Source of the DNA: Deltaproteobacteria bacterium | GTDB taxonomy: Bacteria; Myxococcota_A; Polyangia; Polyangiales; Polyangiaceae | Direction of reading: 5' to 3' | DNA length: 64,000 nucleotides | Assembly (NCBI GenBank): GCA_016218915.1 | Contig: JACRCQ010000046.1 | Span: 89,833-153,832 of the forward strand | In this document: positions 1 to 9,338 of the stretch, piece by piece | Position numbering within the stretch: position 1 is the stretch's first letter | Layout of the letters: each line of letters opens with the position of its first letter | Translations under genes and position numbers: made by a program | Notes under the pieces: model-generated | Told to the model about the DNA's origin: nothing | Database searches by the model: none | Seen by the model: the letters and a program-made list of their open reading frames with translations, nothing else

Positions 1-1
1 C

Positions 2-1303
2 CTGAAGTTCAACGAGACGCTGCTCTGGCTGTCCAAGCTGGCCACCCAGCTGCCAGAGCCCGCTGACATCGTCGAGCGCGTCGGCAAGTACAAGGCCGAT
101 GCCATTGCCAGGTTCAACAACCCGAACCAGCACGAGCTGTACTGGCAGCTCAACTACCTGCTCGGCCGCTACAAGTACCGCAACCGACAGTACGAGGAGG
201 CGATCCAGCTCTTCCAGAACGTCGGCAAGGACAGCAAGTACTTCGTCAAGAGCCAGTTCTTCCAGGGCATCTCCTACGTGCAGCTCCGACGCTCCGTGCC
301 CGCGGTCAAGTCCTTCCAGCGCATCGTCACCGCCATCGACGAAGGCGTGGAGATGGAAGACGAAGCACGCATGCGCGACCTGGCGTACCTGTCGATGGCA
401 CGCACCTACTACACGGCGTCCATCAAGCTCGACGAGAACAACACGCCGTCGGTCGACGACAAGAAGCTGAGCGCAGCGGTCAAGTACTGGAACAAGATCG
501 ACACGGGCAGCGAGTACTGGCTCGACGGTCTGTTCGAGGAGTCGTGGGCGTACTTCATGGCCGCCGACTATCCGCGCGCGCTCGGCAACATCCACACCAT
601 CCAGTCCCCCTACTTCCCCAACTCGTTCTATCCCGAAGCGGACATTCTGCGCGCGGTCATCTACTTCTCGACCTGCCAGTACGACGACGCGACGACGATC
701 GTCGCGCGCTTCAAGACCAAGTACGAGCCCATCAAGAAGGAGCTCGAGGCCGTCCTCGCTCGCTTCAAGGGCGAGAACCAGGAAGCGCCCTTCTTCAACT
801 TCCTGCGCGACGTGCGCGGCGGCAAGGCCGACCTGCCCGCGGAGATTCGCCCGATCGTCGAGAACGCCCTGAGCGACCGCCAGCTGCTGCGTAACATCGA
901 GTACGTCCGCGTGCTGGAAGAGGAGGAGAAGACCTTCCAGAAGGCACCCGAGACGTTCCGCAAGTCGTCGCTGGGCGGCGACGTCAAGGACGCTCTCGAC
1001 CTCGCCAAGGAGCTGGCCATCCGCAACGCGGGCAACCTGGCGCGCGAGCGCTACCAGCGTACGCTCGACGAGCTCAACGAGCACATGCGCGACTCGGCGA
1101 AGATCCTGATCGACATCACGGCTGCTCAGCGAAACAAGCTCGAGCAGAAGATCCAGTCCGGCATGATCACGAAGGAAGAGATGAAGCTGTACGGCATGGT
1201 GACTCCGGACGAGGAGCACGTGCTCTGGCCGTTTGATGGTGAATTCTGGCGCGACGAACTCGGGTTCTATCGCCAGGTGGTCGTTTCCAATTGCGGGAGG
1301 TAG
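2..1303 (+). CDS. TPR periplasmic protein, C-terminal part; GltC/NfsC-like by position
   Basis: The reading frame is open from the window edge (433 residues visible, no start), so the N-terminus lies outside. The protein is helical and TPR-like: clear repeats run through residues of the type QYEEAIQLFQNVGKDS and SVPAVKSFQRIV, followed by a second helical block and a charged segment. It ends in an aromatic motif, WPFDGEFWRDELGFYRQ, and a lone Cys (SNCGR). It sits directly before gltD, separated by 2 nt, and is therefore very likely co-transcribed with it. In the related nfsA-H operon of Myxococcus xanthus the gene before nfsD is nfsC, a TPR protein, so a GltC/NfsC role (periplasmic part of the envelope machine) is inferred from position and repeat content. 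The missing N-terminus prevents checking for a signal peptide. Confidence 0.8.
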   Translation: MKFNETLLWLSKLATQLPEPADIVERVGKYKADAIARFNNPNQHELYWQLNYLLGRYKYRNRQYEEAIQLFQNVGKDSKYFVKSQFFQGISYVQLRRSVPAVKSFQRIVTAIDEGVEMEDEARMRDLAYLSMARTYYTASIKLDENNTPSVDDKKLSAAVKYWNKIDTGSEYWLDGLFEESWAYFMAADYPRALGNIHTIQSPYFPNSFYPEADILRAVIYFSTCQYDDATTIVARFKTKYEPIKKELEAVLARFKGENQEAPFFNFLRDVRGGKADLPAEIRPIVENALSDRQLLRNIEYVRVLEEEEKTFQKAPETFRKSSLGGDVKDALDLAKELAIRNAGNLARERYQRTLDELNEHMRDSAKILIDITAAQRNKLEQKIQSGMITKEEMKLYGMVTPDEEHVLWPFDGEFWRDELGFYRQVVVSNCGR

Positions 1304-1305
1304 TG

Positions 1306-4300
1306 ATGAATTCGATCCGGAGGATGCAGACTCTGCTGGTTGCTGCCGTCGGGTTGACGATCGGCACCTTCGCGGTCAACGTCGCCGCCGACAACGCCGG
1401 TTGTTGGACCTCGGACGCCGAAAAGACCATGGCCGCCTGCCCGAACGTCGGCCCGAAGGACTTCAACGTCACCCAGCACGGCAAAGCGCCCCACATCAAC
1501 TTCAAGAGCGCGCCCCAACAGGTCGACCTCAAGAAGAAGGATTCGCAGACCAAGCCGGGTGGCCCCACCGAGAAGATGGCCGCCTCCCAGCGCGACGTGC
1601 GCGAAGCCACCCTCAAGCCCCGCGTTCGCGCCCTGCTGATCTCCGAGATCTCGGGGCTCGAGTCGCTCTACAGCACGACCCCTCGCAACTCCCCGGACCG
1701 CGTACAGATCATGCGGCGCCTGGCTGAGACCTACGTCGAGCTCGAGAGCGCCGCGTTCCGCGACAAGACCGAAGCCGAGATCAAGAAGAACAAGGCTGAC
1801 GCCGACAAGGCGGCCAAGGTCCTGACCGCCTCGCGCCAGAATGCCATCAAGTACTACGGATACCTCAAGGATCAGTACCCGTCGTACTCGAAGCTCGACG
1901 AGGTCCTGTACTACCTGGCCTACGAGTACGAGCAGGCGCAGGACATCCCCAACGCGCTCAAGGTCTACCACGAGCTGATCCAGAAGGCGCCCAACTCCAA
2001 GTACATCCCCAGCGCGTACCTCGCGTTCGGCGAGCTGTTCTTCGGCCAGGCCCAGGGCGACCCCTCCAAGTTCGAGCTCGCCAAGCAGGCCTACTCCGAG
2101 GTCATCAAGTATCCGCCGCCGGATAACAAGATGTTCGGCTACGCGCACTACAAGCTCGCGTACGTCGCGTGGAACCAGGGCGACCTCGACCCCAACAACT
2201 ACGCCAAGTCCCTCGGCCACTTCCGCAAGGCCATCGAGTTCGGCACCCAGTACTCGAACCTGCCGAACAGCGCGCAGGTCGCGGCCGCGGCCCGCAAGGA
2301 CATGATCCCGGTCTACGCGCTCACCGGCAAGCCCGAGAAGGCTTTCGACTTCTTCAAGGATCTGTCGGGCGACAAGCCCAACGAGACCACCAAGACGTTG
2401 AAGATGCTCGACGATCTCGGCACCAACTACCTGGACACCGGCCACTACGTGGAAGCCATCGCGCTGTACACGGATCTGATGAAGCGAGACCACGGCCCCA
2501 AGTACTGCCGCTACCACTCGCACATCTCCGAAGCGACGCTGGCGATGAAGTCGGGCGCAAAGGACAAGATCAAGGACATCCTCGAAGCGCAGCTCGGCGT
2601 GTACAAGGAGTTCAAGGGCGGCAACAACCCGCAGGACGAGAAGAACTTCTGCGCCAACCAGACCGCGGGCCTGCTGGCAGAAACCGCCATGGCCTGGCAC
2701 CTGGAAGCTGTGGGCTCCGGTGGCGTGCGCGGCACCGGCGACGCCAAGACCATGACGCTCGCCGCCTACCTCTACAAGCGCGTCGTCGAGAACTTCACCG
2801 CCGAGGACTTCGCCAAGTTCGAGTTCCCCCGCATCGTCAAGGACGACTGGCCCACGGTCTACAAGATCAAGTACGCCATGGCCGACCTGCTCTACTTCCA
2901 GAAGAAGTGGGCAGAGTGCGGACCGGCGTTCGACTCCGTGGTCTCCGAGAACCCGCAGGGCTCCGAGGCTGCCGAAGCCGCGTTCGCCGCGGTGCTCTGC
3001 TACCAGAACATCTACGACGAGAAGCACAAGGGCGGCTCCGCTCGCAAGGGCGCTGGCATGATGCCCGGCGGCGACAAGAAGGATAAGGGCAAGAAGGTCG
3101 ACGAGACCGCCAAGTTCAAGCCCAAGGACTTCGAAGAGCAGCAGAAAGGCATGATCGCCGCCTTCAATCGTTACGTCTGCTACATCAAGCCGGCCGATAC
3201 CGACAAGGAAGGCAAGACCCAGCTCGTCGAGGTCAAGTACGCGCGTGCGCGCGTCTACTTCGAATCCCAGCACTGGGAGGAAGCCGCCATCGGCTTCCGC
3301 GACGTAGCTCTCAACTACCCCGAGCACGAGGCCGGCATCTTCGCCGCCCAGCTCTATCTCGAGTCGCTCAACGTGCTGGGCACGCACTTCGACAAGCCTG
3401 CGTGCTTCAAGAGCATGTCCGACGACGTACCGCAGTTCATCAAGCTGTACTGCACGGGCGATCGCGCCAAGGTCAACGGAGACCAGTGCACGCAGCTCAA
3501 CTCGATCCAGGTCGACATCCTGCGACTCGGTGCCGAAGGCACGGTCAAGCAGGCCGACAAGGGCGGAGCCAACGCGCTGCAGGCCTACCAGGAAGCTGCC
3601 GAGCGCTACATGGACATCTGGAAGAAGTACGGCGAGGAGCCGCTCAAGAACAAGAAGCAGCCCACGGCCGAGAAGCTCGACGAGGTCGTCTACAACGCCT
3701 GCAAGGCCTACCAGGCCGCCCACCTCGTCGCCAAGGCAATCGGCTGCCGCCAGATCCTGCTCAACCCCGACTACCACATGGAGAAGTCGCCGCTGGCCCA
3801 GAAGGCCATCTACGAGATCGGCGGCAACTACCAGGCCATCGCCGTCTATGACCAGGCCGCTGAGTGGTACGAGCGCTACGCCAAGGAGGTCAAGAACGGC
3901 GACAAGGCCGACGTCGCCCTGTCAGACGCGGTGGTGCTGCGTCTCGGCCTCGGCCAGGAGTCCAAGGCCATCGACGACGCCAAGCTGTTCGCGCAGAACT
4001 TCGGCGCCCGCAAGCCGGCGCAGAACGCCCAAATCGCGTTCGCCATCGCCGCCCACTACGTCGAAACCAAGGAGTGGGAGGAAGCGCGTCGCAGGCTGAC
4101 CGGCGCCATGGCGCTGATCGACAAGAACGCGACCTACGACGTGCGTGTGCAGGCGCACGGCATGCTCGGCCGCGTGTACGTGAACCTGAAGAACAAGAAC
4201 AGCGCCGACGGCGAGTACAGGAAGGTCAAGGACCTGTGGGCGAACAAGACCGAGGTCGCCAAGCTGCTCGACGAGCTCAAGGACGATCCGCGTCGCATCG

Positions 4301-5106
4301 GCAAGGCGCTGACTTCGGTCGGCGAGGCTTACTTCTTCTACGCGGAAGAGATGCGGGTCAAGACGGTCGATCCGATCAAGTTCCCCGAGTACCGCGAGGT
4401 GGGTCAGAACTTCAAGGACGGCAAGGAGCTCGAGAAGCTGGGCAACGAGAATCCCGAAGCTTTCAACAAGGAAATGGAAGCTCGCAAGAAGGAGTCCGAG
4501 AAGGTCAAGAAGCACATCGACACCAAGGTCAAGGAGTGGGTCGACAAGAAGCAGAAGGCCATCGAGGCGGTCGAGAACGAGTACAAGAAGATCTTCGAGC
4601 TCCAGCCTGCTCCTCCCCCGCGTTGGGTCATCGCCTCCGCGTCGCGTGCCGGAACCATGTGGGGCAACTTCGTCGCGGACTTCCGTCGCGCTCCTATCCC
4701 TCTGTGGATGAAGAAGGACGACGAGCTGCGCGGCACGTACTACCAGAACCTGGACGCAGCCAGCGAGCCGATCAAGCAGCGTGCAAAGGCGGCCTTTGCG
4801 GACTGCCTGTCCCGATCGGTCAAGTTCCAGTACTTCGACGAGTACTCGCGTGTGTGCGAGGAGTGGCTCGCGAAGAACTACAAGGCTGAGTACCACCTGG
4901 TCGACGAGTTCCGCGGTGCGCCGAACCTGGTGGGGTCGGGCCTGAACGACAAGCCGTACCCGCTGGACATCGGCGGCCAGCCGCACATCGACGTGACGGC
5001 GGCACCTCCGCCGGAGCCGGCGAAGACCGAAGAGCCGAAGGACGACAAGAAGGACAAGGCTGCCAAGCCTGCGGGCAAGGCTGCGCCGGCCAAGGGCAAG
5101 AAGTGA
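1306..5106 (+). CDS. gltD: Large secreted TPR protein of the gliding complex, GltD/AgmU-like
   Basis: A 1266-residue protein starting at ATG 1306 after GGGAGG (1295-1300). A TTG at 1291 in the same frame lies inside the previous gene and is less likely. Residues 1-28 form a signal peptide ending near VAA-DN. The body is a long series of TPR-like helices (for example DIPNALKVYHELIQKAPNS), broken by a Gly/Lys-rich linker near residue 580 and followed by a charged coiled coil near residues 1045-1095. The tail is Pro/Lys/Ala-rich. Size, export signal, TPR content and the following TPR lipoprotein match AgmU/GltD of M. xanthus (about 1200 residues), a periplasmic component of the gliding machinery, or its sporulation paralogue NfsD. 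Gliding versus sporulation role cannot be told from this gene alone. Confidence 0.75.
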   Translation: MNSIRRMQTLLVAAVGLTIGTFAVNVAADNAGCWTSDAEKTMAACPNVGPKDFNVTQHGKAPHINFKSAPQQVDLKKKDSQTKPGGPTEKMAASQRDVREATLKPRVRALLISEISGLESLYSTTPRNSPDRVQIMRRLAETYVELESAAFRDKTEAEIKKNKADADKAAKVLTASRQNAIKYYGYLKDQYPSYSKLDEVLYYLAYEYEQAQDIPNALKVYHELIQKAPNSKYIPSAYLAFGELFFGQAQGDPSKFELAKQAYSEVIKYPPPDNKMFGYAHYKLAYVAWNQGDLDPNNYAKSLGHFRKAIEFGTQYSNLPNSAQVAAAARKDMIPVYALTGKPEKAFDFFKDLSGDKPNETTKTLKMLDDLGTNYLDTGHYVEAIALYTDLMKRDHGPKYCRYHSHISEATLAMKSGAKDKIKDILEAQLGVYKEFKGGNNPQDEKNFCANQTAGLLAETAMAWHLEAVGSGGVRGTGDAKTMTLAAYLYKRVVENFTAEDFAKFEFPRIVKDDWPTVYKIKYAMADLLYFQKKWAECGPAFDSVVSENPQGSEAAEAAFAAVLCYQNIYDEKHKGGSARKGAGMMPGGDKKDKGKKVDETAKFKPKDFEEQQKGMIAAFNRYVCYIKPADTDKEGKTQLVEVKYARARVYFESQHWEEAAIGFRDVALNYPEHEAGIFAAQLYLESLNVLGTHFDKPACFKSMSDDVPQFIKLYCTGDRAKVNGDQCTQLNSIQVDILRLGAEGTVKQADKGGANALQAYQEAAERYMDIWKKYGEEPLKNKKQPTAEKLDEVVYNACKAYQAAHLVAKAIGCRQILLNPDYHMEKSPLAQKAIYEIGGNYQAIAVYDQAAEWYERYAKEVKNGDKADVALSDAVVLRLGLGQESKAIDDAKLFAQNFGARKPAQNAQIAFAIAAHYVETKEWEEARRRLTGAMALIDKNATYDVRVQAHGMLGRVYVNLKNKNSADGEYRKVKDLWANKTEVAKLLDELKDDPRRIGKALTSVGEAYFFYAEEMRVKTVDPIKFPEYREVGQNFKDGKELEKLGNENPEAFNKEMEARKKESEKVKKHIDTKVKEWVDKKQKAIEAVENEYKKIFELQPAPPPRWVIASASRAGTMWGNFVADFRRAPIPLWMKKDDELRGTYYQNLDAASEPIKQRAKAAFADCLSRSVKFQYFDEYSRVCEEWLAKNYKAEYHLVDEFRGAPNLVGSGLNDKPYPLDIGGQPHIDVTAAPPPEPAKTEEPKDDKKDKAAKPAGKAAPAKGKK

Positions 5107-5141
5107 GTACAACGATGGACTCGAGGACAAGGAGTGTTCCC

Positions 5142-6695
5142 ATGAAGTCGCTCAAGATCATCGGGCTGTCCGTTGTGATTCTGCTCGCGGCAGCCTGTGG
5201 TGGAAACAAGGGCAAGGGTGCGGAGACCGGCAAGGGCAAGGGTGGCCCGGGTGCCAACGCTGCCGGTGCGCAGGTGGTGGGCGAGGCGAAGGCCAAGTTC
5301 ACCACCGGCATGGAAAAGATGGTGGCGCACGACAGGAAGTCGGACTGGAACGACGGGTTGTGCACCGAAGTGGCGCAGGACTTCTCGCAGGCAGCCGAGC
5401 TGCAGCGAAAGAACGCTGCGAAGGAGGAGGACCGCAAGTTCCCCGAAGCGCTCTACAACGCGGGGCTTGCGTACCAGCGATGTGCGAAGGACGCCGAGGC
5501 CAAGGCGAAGTTCCAGGCAGCGCTGCAAGAGGACCCGGGCATGCACCGCGCCAAGGTCCAGCTGGTGCTCTACGACTACAAGGAGAAGGGCGACAGCGTG
5601 CTGGACGGCACGATCAAGCAGCTGCAGGACGCGGTGCTCGAAGCGAAGTTCCAGAACGTCGACGCGCTGGTCAACCTCGCGATGCTCGAGATCAAGCGTG
5701 GCGGCAGCCAGGATTGGCAGGGCTGCAAGGACGACTACGACTGCGCGAAGCTCAACATTCGTCGTGCGCTGGCCATCGACGACGGCTACATGCCGGCGTT
5801 CAACCAGCTGGCCATCTACTACTTGAACCTTGCGCGAGCCAAGGCGCAGCCGGATGCGGGCAAGGGCAAGAAGGGTGGAGGCGGGATGCTGTCGGCGCGC
5901 GGCAAGAGCGCGCAGCTCAGCGGGCAGATGCTCGACCTCGCGGCGCTGGTCTGCTCACAGGCCATCCGCAAGAACCAGAGCTATGCGCCGATCCACAACA
6001 CGGCGGGGCTGATCCAGGTCGAGCTCAAGAACATCAACAGCGCGGTGCAGTCGTTCAACACGGCGAGGCAGCTCGACCCGAACTTCTTCGAAGCGCAGAT
6101 GAACTACGCGGCGGTGAATCTGTCGTTCCGCGGATTCGATCAGGCCGACGGGGCCTATCGTCAGGCGCTCAAGATGCGTCCCAACAGCTACGAGGCGCAC
6201 CTGGGACTGGCGCTGGCGTTGCGTGGACAGATCAACGACAGCAACTGGGACAAGAACCTGGCAGAAGCGCAGAAGGAGCTCGACGCGTGCAAGAAGCTCG
6301 CGCCGGAGCGTCCTGAGACCTACTACAACGAAGCGATTCTGACGCAGGAGTACAAGGCCAAGGTCTCGACGGGCGACAACGCGAAGGCGATCGAGATGCT
6401 CAAGCAGGCCAAGACGATCTACGATCAGTTCATCCAGAAGGCGGCGGGAGGGGAGCAGTACGCGGAGGCGGTGAAGCGCTCGAACGAACGCAAGGAGGAC
6501 TTGGAGAAGATGATCAAGTTCCTCACGGAGGGCGAGAAGGAGCGCAGGAAGATGGAGGCCGAGGAGGCGGAGAAGGCAGCGCAGGCGGCGGCTCCGGCGG
6601 CACCGAGCGGGATTGACGAGAATGCGGGCAAGGAGCCTGACAAGAAGGAGGGCGATCAGCCCAAGCCAGACGCTCCGAAGGACGAAAAGAAGTGA
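5142..6695 (+). CDS. gltE: TPR lipoprotein of the gliding complex, GltE-like
   Basis: A 517-residue protein from ATG 5142 preceded by AAGGAG (5129-5134). A GTG at 5103 would overlap gltD and put 13 residues before the signal, so it is rejected. The N-terminus is a lipoprotein signal with lipobox LAAAC (Cys19) followed by a Gly/Lys-rich spacer. At least six TPR-like units follow, including NSAVQSFNTARQLDPNFFEA and GAYRQALKMRPNSYEAHLGL, and the protein ends in a Glu/Ala/Lys-rich coiled coil and an acidic-basic tail. In M. xanthus, GltE and NfsE are TPR lipoproteins encoded next to GltD/NfsD. The gene is 35 nt downstream of gltD and is followed by an intrinsic terminator, so it appears to end this transcription unit. 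Confidence 0.72.
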   Translation: MKSLKIIGLSVVILLAAACGGNKGKGAETGKGKGGPGANAAGAQVVGEAKAKFTTGMEKMVAHDRKSDWNDGLCTEVAQDFSQAAELQRKNAAKEEDRKFPEALYNAGLAYQRCAKDAEAKAKFQAALQEDPGMHRAKVQLVLYDYKEKGDSVLDGTIKQLQDAVLEAKFQNVDALVNLAMLEIKRGGSQDWQGCKDDYDCAKLNIRRALAIDDGYMPAFNQLAIYYLNLARAKAQPDAGKGKKGGGGMLSARGKSAQLSGQMLDLAALVCSQAIRKNQSYAPIHNTAGLIQVELKNINSAVQSFNTARQLDPNFFEAQMNYAAVNLSFRGFDQADGAYRQALKMRPNSYEAHLGLALALRGQINDSNWDKNLAEAQKELDACKKLAPERPETYYNEAILTQEYKAKVSTGDNAKAIEMLKQAKTIYDQFIQKAAGGEQYAEAVKRSNERKEDLEKMIKFLTEGEKERRKMEAEEAEKAAQAAAPAAPSGIDENAGKEPDKKEGDQPKPDAPKDEKK

Positions 6696-6704
6696 ATTAG
6701 AGCG

Positions 6705-6743
6705 AGGCGCCGCGGGCAACGACCCCCGGCGCCTTTCTTTTTT
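6705..6743 (+). terminator. Rho-independent terminator after gltE
   Basis: A perfect 8-bp GC-rich stem (AGGCGCCG at 6705-6712 with CGGCGCCT at 6727-6734) encloses a 14-nt loop and is followed by a T-rich run (6735-6743). It starts 10 nt after the gltE stop, which is the expected arrangement for an intrinsic terminator. Confidence 0.85.
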
Positions 6744-6822
6744 GTGGGTTTGGGGAACTGGCAGCGGGGTCGATTGTCTCAAGGGCGGAACATGGATGTG
6801 CTGGGATGCTGGGCCTTCGCTG

Positions 6823-6851
6823 TTGACGGGAACACGTTTTGGGATTACAAT
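6823..6851 (+). promoter_or_regulatory. Sigma-70-type promoter for gltF-gltG
   Basis: TTGACG (6823-6828) and TACAAT (6846-6851) are separated by exactly 17 nt, a near-consensus housekeeping promoter. It lies between the gltE terminator and the gltF-like start. The predicted transcript would start near 6858 and have a leader of about 35 nt. Confidence 0.75.
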
Positions 6852-6862
6852 ATCGCTGTAAT
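6844..6862. promoter_or_regulatory. Inverted repeat over the -10 box, candidate operator
   Basis: ATTACA (6844-6849), seven bases, then TGTAAT (6857-6862) form a perfect 6-7-6 dyad that covers the -10 hexamer and the expected start point of the gltF promoter. A protein bound here would block the promoter. No regulator can be named. Confidence 0.45.
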
Positions 6863-6891
6863 ATGAGCGGATTGTTCCAAGGAGAATGGAA

Positions 6892-7167
6892 ATGAAACGC
6901 ACCCGTTTGGCTGGCATTCTGGCGGGCGTGGGGTTGTTTCTGCTGGCGTCGACGGCCTTTGCGCAGGGCGTGAAGACGGTTGAAGGAGCCGGGGATCAGA
7001 AGGAGAAGGGATACGGCTACGAGTTCGGCGACGATCCTTTGGCGGCTGGTGGTTTCGGGCCGAACGACGCGACGATTCGGGTCAGGCCGGGGCCGGTACG
7101 CACGACGCTGATTCGACCTCGCATCCAGTTCGTGGACCAGATGCTCAAGTCGGTAGAAAACCTGTAG
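6892..7167 (+). CDS. Small secreted protein in the gltF position
   Basis: A 91-residue protein. Two ATGs are possible (6886 and 6892); 6892 has the better spacing (7 nt) from AAGGAG (6879-6884). Residues 1-24 are a classical signal peptide (AFA-QG cleavage), leaving about 67 mature residues with a Gly-rich middle and a basic segment RVRPGPVRTTLIRPRIQFVD. I see no known domain. M. xanthus GltF is a small periplasmic-side gliding protein encoded between gltE and gltG, so position suggests the same role; sequence homology was not tested. The gene has its own promoter and is probably co-transcribed with gltG, 68 nt downstream. Confidence 0.65.
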   Translation: MKRTRLAGILAGVGLFLLASTAFAQGVKTVEGAGDQKEKGYGYEFGDDPLAAGGFGPNDATIRVRPGPVRTTLIRPRIQFVDQMLKSVENL

Positions 7168-7235
7168 TTGCGTTTCACAACGTAGGTTGCGCCAACGATC
7201 CGGCATGAGGCCGGGTGGTTCCAGGAAGGTGTCCG

Positions 7236-9338
7236 ATGGAAGGTCAGGGCAGGATGAAGGTCACACTCACCTTCGCACTCTACAAGGGCGATCAGCTTGT
7301 TCGTCGCGACTCGGTGACGCAGGACATCGTCAAGGTCGGCAAGGACCCGAAGAGTCACTTGCGCGTGGACGATGAGCTTGCCTCGAGGATGCACGCGGTC
7401 ATCGAGGTGGCATCGGTAGATGACATCACGCTGATCGATCTCGGCAACGAGCCAGGCACGGTGGTCAACGGGGCACGGGTGAACAAGTGCAAGATTCACC
7501 CCGGGGACCAGGTGCAGATCGGCAACACGACGATCGTGCTCGAGAATGCCGAGCAAGCGGCGGCTGCAGTCGAGGCTGTGGCTCCTCCGCCTGCGCCGGT
7601 CATGGCAGCACCTGCGCCTCCTGCGCCTCCGGCGCCAGCGGTTCCGCCTCCGGCGGCGGCCAATCCTTTTGCGGGTGGGGCCGATCCATTTGCGCCGAAG
7701 GCGGCCAATCCCTTTGCTGCGGCGGGAGCGAACCCGTTTGGCGGCGGAGCGGATCCCTTTGCGTTCGCCTCGCCGAATCCCTTTGCTGCGGCGGCTGATC
7801 CATTTGGTGGTGGCGCCGAGAGCCAGGGAGAGGGCGGATTCAAGTACGTGTTGACCAAGAGTGGGCCGGACGTGAATCCGGACGAAGTGGAGATGGTCAA
7901 CACGCCGACGCTCGAGGTGATGATCATGTGGGGCGAGACGGTGTTGCACGTGCAGCACCTGACGCCACCGCGCAGCTTCTACGTGGGTGAGGAAGAGGGC
8001 AAGAACCTGGCCTGTGACTACTTCATCCCGCAGGAGAAGCTGGGAACGACGCGAGCGCCGTTGGTGCTGGCGCAGCCCGGTGCTGGCGTGAGCATGGTGA
8101 TCCTGCCCAAGGCCAAGGGAGTGATCGAGCTTCCGGGCCAGGGCAAGCTGAAGATCGAGGATGCGGTCGCTCAGGGTCGTGTGCAGCCGTGCGCGGAGCT
8201 CTCCGGAGCGCATCAGATCGCGCTTCCGCCCGGCTCCAAGGTCCGCATGGAGCTGGACAACCTGGTGTTCCAGATCTCGACGACGAATGCTGGGCGCAAG
8301 GCTGCAGCGGGATTGTTCGCGTCGCGCGACTGGTCGACGGGGCTCTACATTGGCCTGTCGATGCTGGTGCACACGGGTCTACTGGCGGCGATGGCGTTCT
8401 TCATGCCGCCGTTGGGGCTCACGGACGACGAAGGGGTGAGCAAGGATCAGCTGTTCCTGATTCAGCAATACCTGAACGCGGCAGCGGAGCGGGAGCTGGA
8501 GCAGAAAGAGACCGAACAGGTCACTGAGGACAAAGCGGACAACAAGGAAGGCGGCACGGGAACTCGGGCCAAGGGCGAAGAAGGCTCGATGGGCAACCCG
8601 AATTCGCGCGACGCCAACAAGCGCTACGGCGTAGCTGGTCCGAAGGACAACCAGGACCCGCACATTGCGCGTTCCGCAGCACTGCGCGAGGCGGCTGAAT
8701 TCGGCATGATCGGTCTGCTCAACACAGGAGCTGGCGGCGATCCGAACGCGCCGACCGCGCCCTGGGGACGTGACGATTCGTTGGGAACGGACCCGATCAG
8801 TGCCCGCGGCAACATGTGGGGCGATTCGATTGGCGACGCATTCGGAGCTGGCGGTCTTGGTCTGTCAGGCATTGGCGAAGGCGGTGGTGGACGAGGCGAG
8901 GGCATTGGTCTCGGCTCGATCGGCACGCTGGGTCACGGTGCTGGAACAGGGACTGGGCAGGGCTTCGGCTCCGGCCACGGGCGTCTGGGTGGGTCTCACA
9001 GGACCAAGCCGCCCCAGGTGCGCATGGGCGCCACGACGGTCAACGGTCGGCTTCCGCCTGAAGTCATCCAGCGCATCGTTCGCCAGAACTACGGCCGATT
9101 CCGTCTGTGTTACGAGAACGGGTTGCGCAACAACCCGAACCTGCAAGGGCGTGTAGCGGTACGCTTCGTCATCGGCCGAGACGGGTCGGTGTCGAACGTG
9201 GGCAACGGCGGCTCGGACCTGCCGGATCCGAACGTAGTGCAGTGCGTGGTCCGGGCGTATTACGGCTTGTCGTTCCCGCAGCCTGAAGGCGGCATCGTCA
9301 CGGTCGTCTACCCGATCATGTTCTCTCCGGGCGGCTGA
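7236..9338 (+). CDS. gltG: Inner-membrane FHA/TonB-tail protein of the gliding complex, GltG-like
   Basis: A 700-residue protein from ATG 7236 after AGGAAGG (7223-7229); MKV at 7254 is an alternative start. Residues 1-105 form an FHA phosphothreonine-binding domain (VGKDPKSHL, SRMHAVIE). An Ala/Pro linker follows, with eight NPF/DPF motifs (about residues 145-200), then a second globular cytoplasmic region. A single membrane segment lies near residues 369-392 (GLYIGLSMLVHTGLLAAMAF). The periplasmic part is Gly-rich and ends, from about residue 603, in the AgmX/PglI-type C-terminal domain (RFRLCYENGL, GRVAVRFVIGRDGSV), a TonB-C-like fold. FHA, one membrane span and this tail are the known layout of GltG/NfsG, which links cytoplasm to periplasm. 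Confidence 0.8.
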   Translation: MEGQGRMKVTLTFALYKGDQLVRRDSVTQDIVKVGKDPKSHLRVDDELASRMHAVIEVASVDDITLIDLGNEPGTVVNGARVNKCKIHPGDQVQIGNTTIVLENAEQAAAAVEAVAPPPAPVMAAPAPPAPPAPAVPPPAAANPFAGGADPFAPKAANPFAAAGANPFGGGADPFAFASPNPFAAAADPFGGGAESQGEGGFKYVLTKSGPDVNPDEVEMVNTPTLEVMIMWGETVLHVQHLTPPRSFYVGEEEGKNLACDYFIPQEKLGTTRAPLVLAQPGAGVSMVILPKAKGVIELPGQGKLKIEDAVAQGRVQPCAELSGAHQIALPPGSKVRMELDNLVFQISTTNAGRKAAAGLFASRDWSTGLYIGLSMLVHTGLLAAMAFFMPPLGLTDDEGVSKDQLFLIQQYLNAAAERELEQKETEQVTEDKADNKEGGTGTRAKGEEGSMGNPNSRDANKRYGVAGPKDNQDPHIARSAALREAAEFGMIGLLNTGAGGDPNAPTAPWGRDDSLGTDPISARGNMWGDSIGDAFGAGGLGLSGIGEGGGGRGEGIGLGSIGTLGHGAGTGTGQGFGSGHGRLGGSHRTKPPQVRMGATTVNGRLPPEVIQRIVRQNYGRFRLCYENGLRNNPNLQGRVAVRFVIGRDGSVSNVGNGGSDLPDPNVVQCVVRAYYGLSFPQPEGGIVTVVYPIMFSPGG

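Noticed and set aside
1267..3777. An 836-codon open frame on the - strand
   Set aside because: It is antisense to gltD, with Leu/Val/Asp-rich shadow composition and no recognisable motif.
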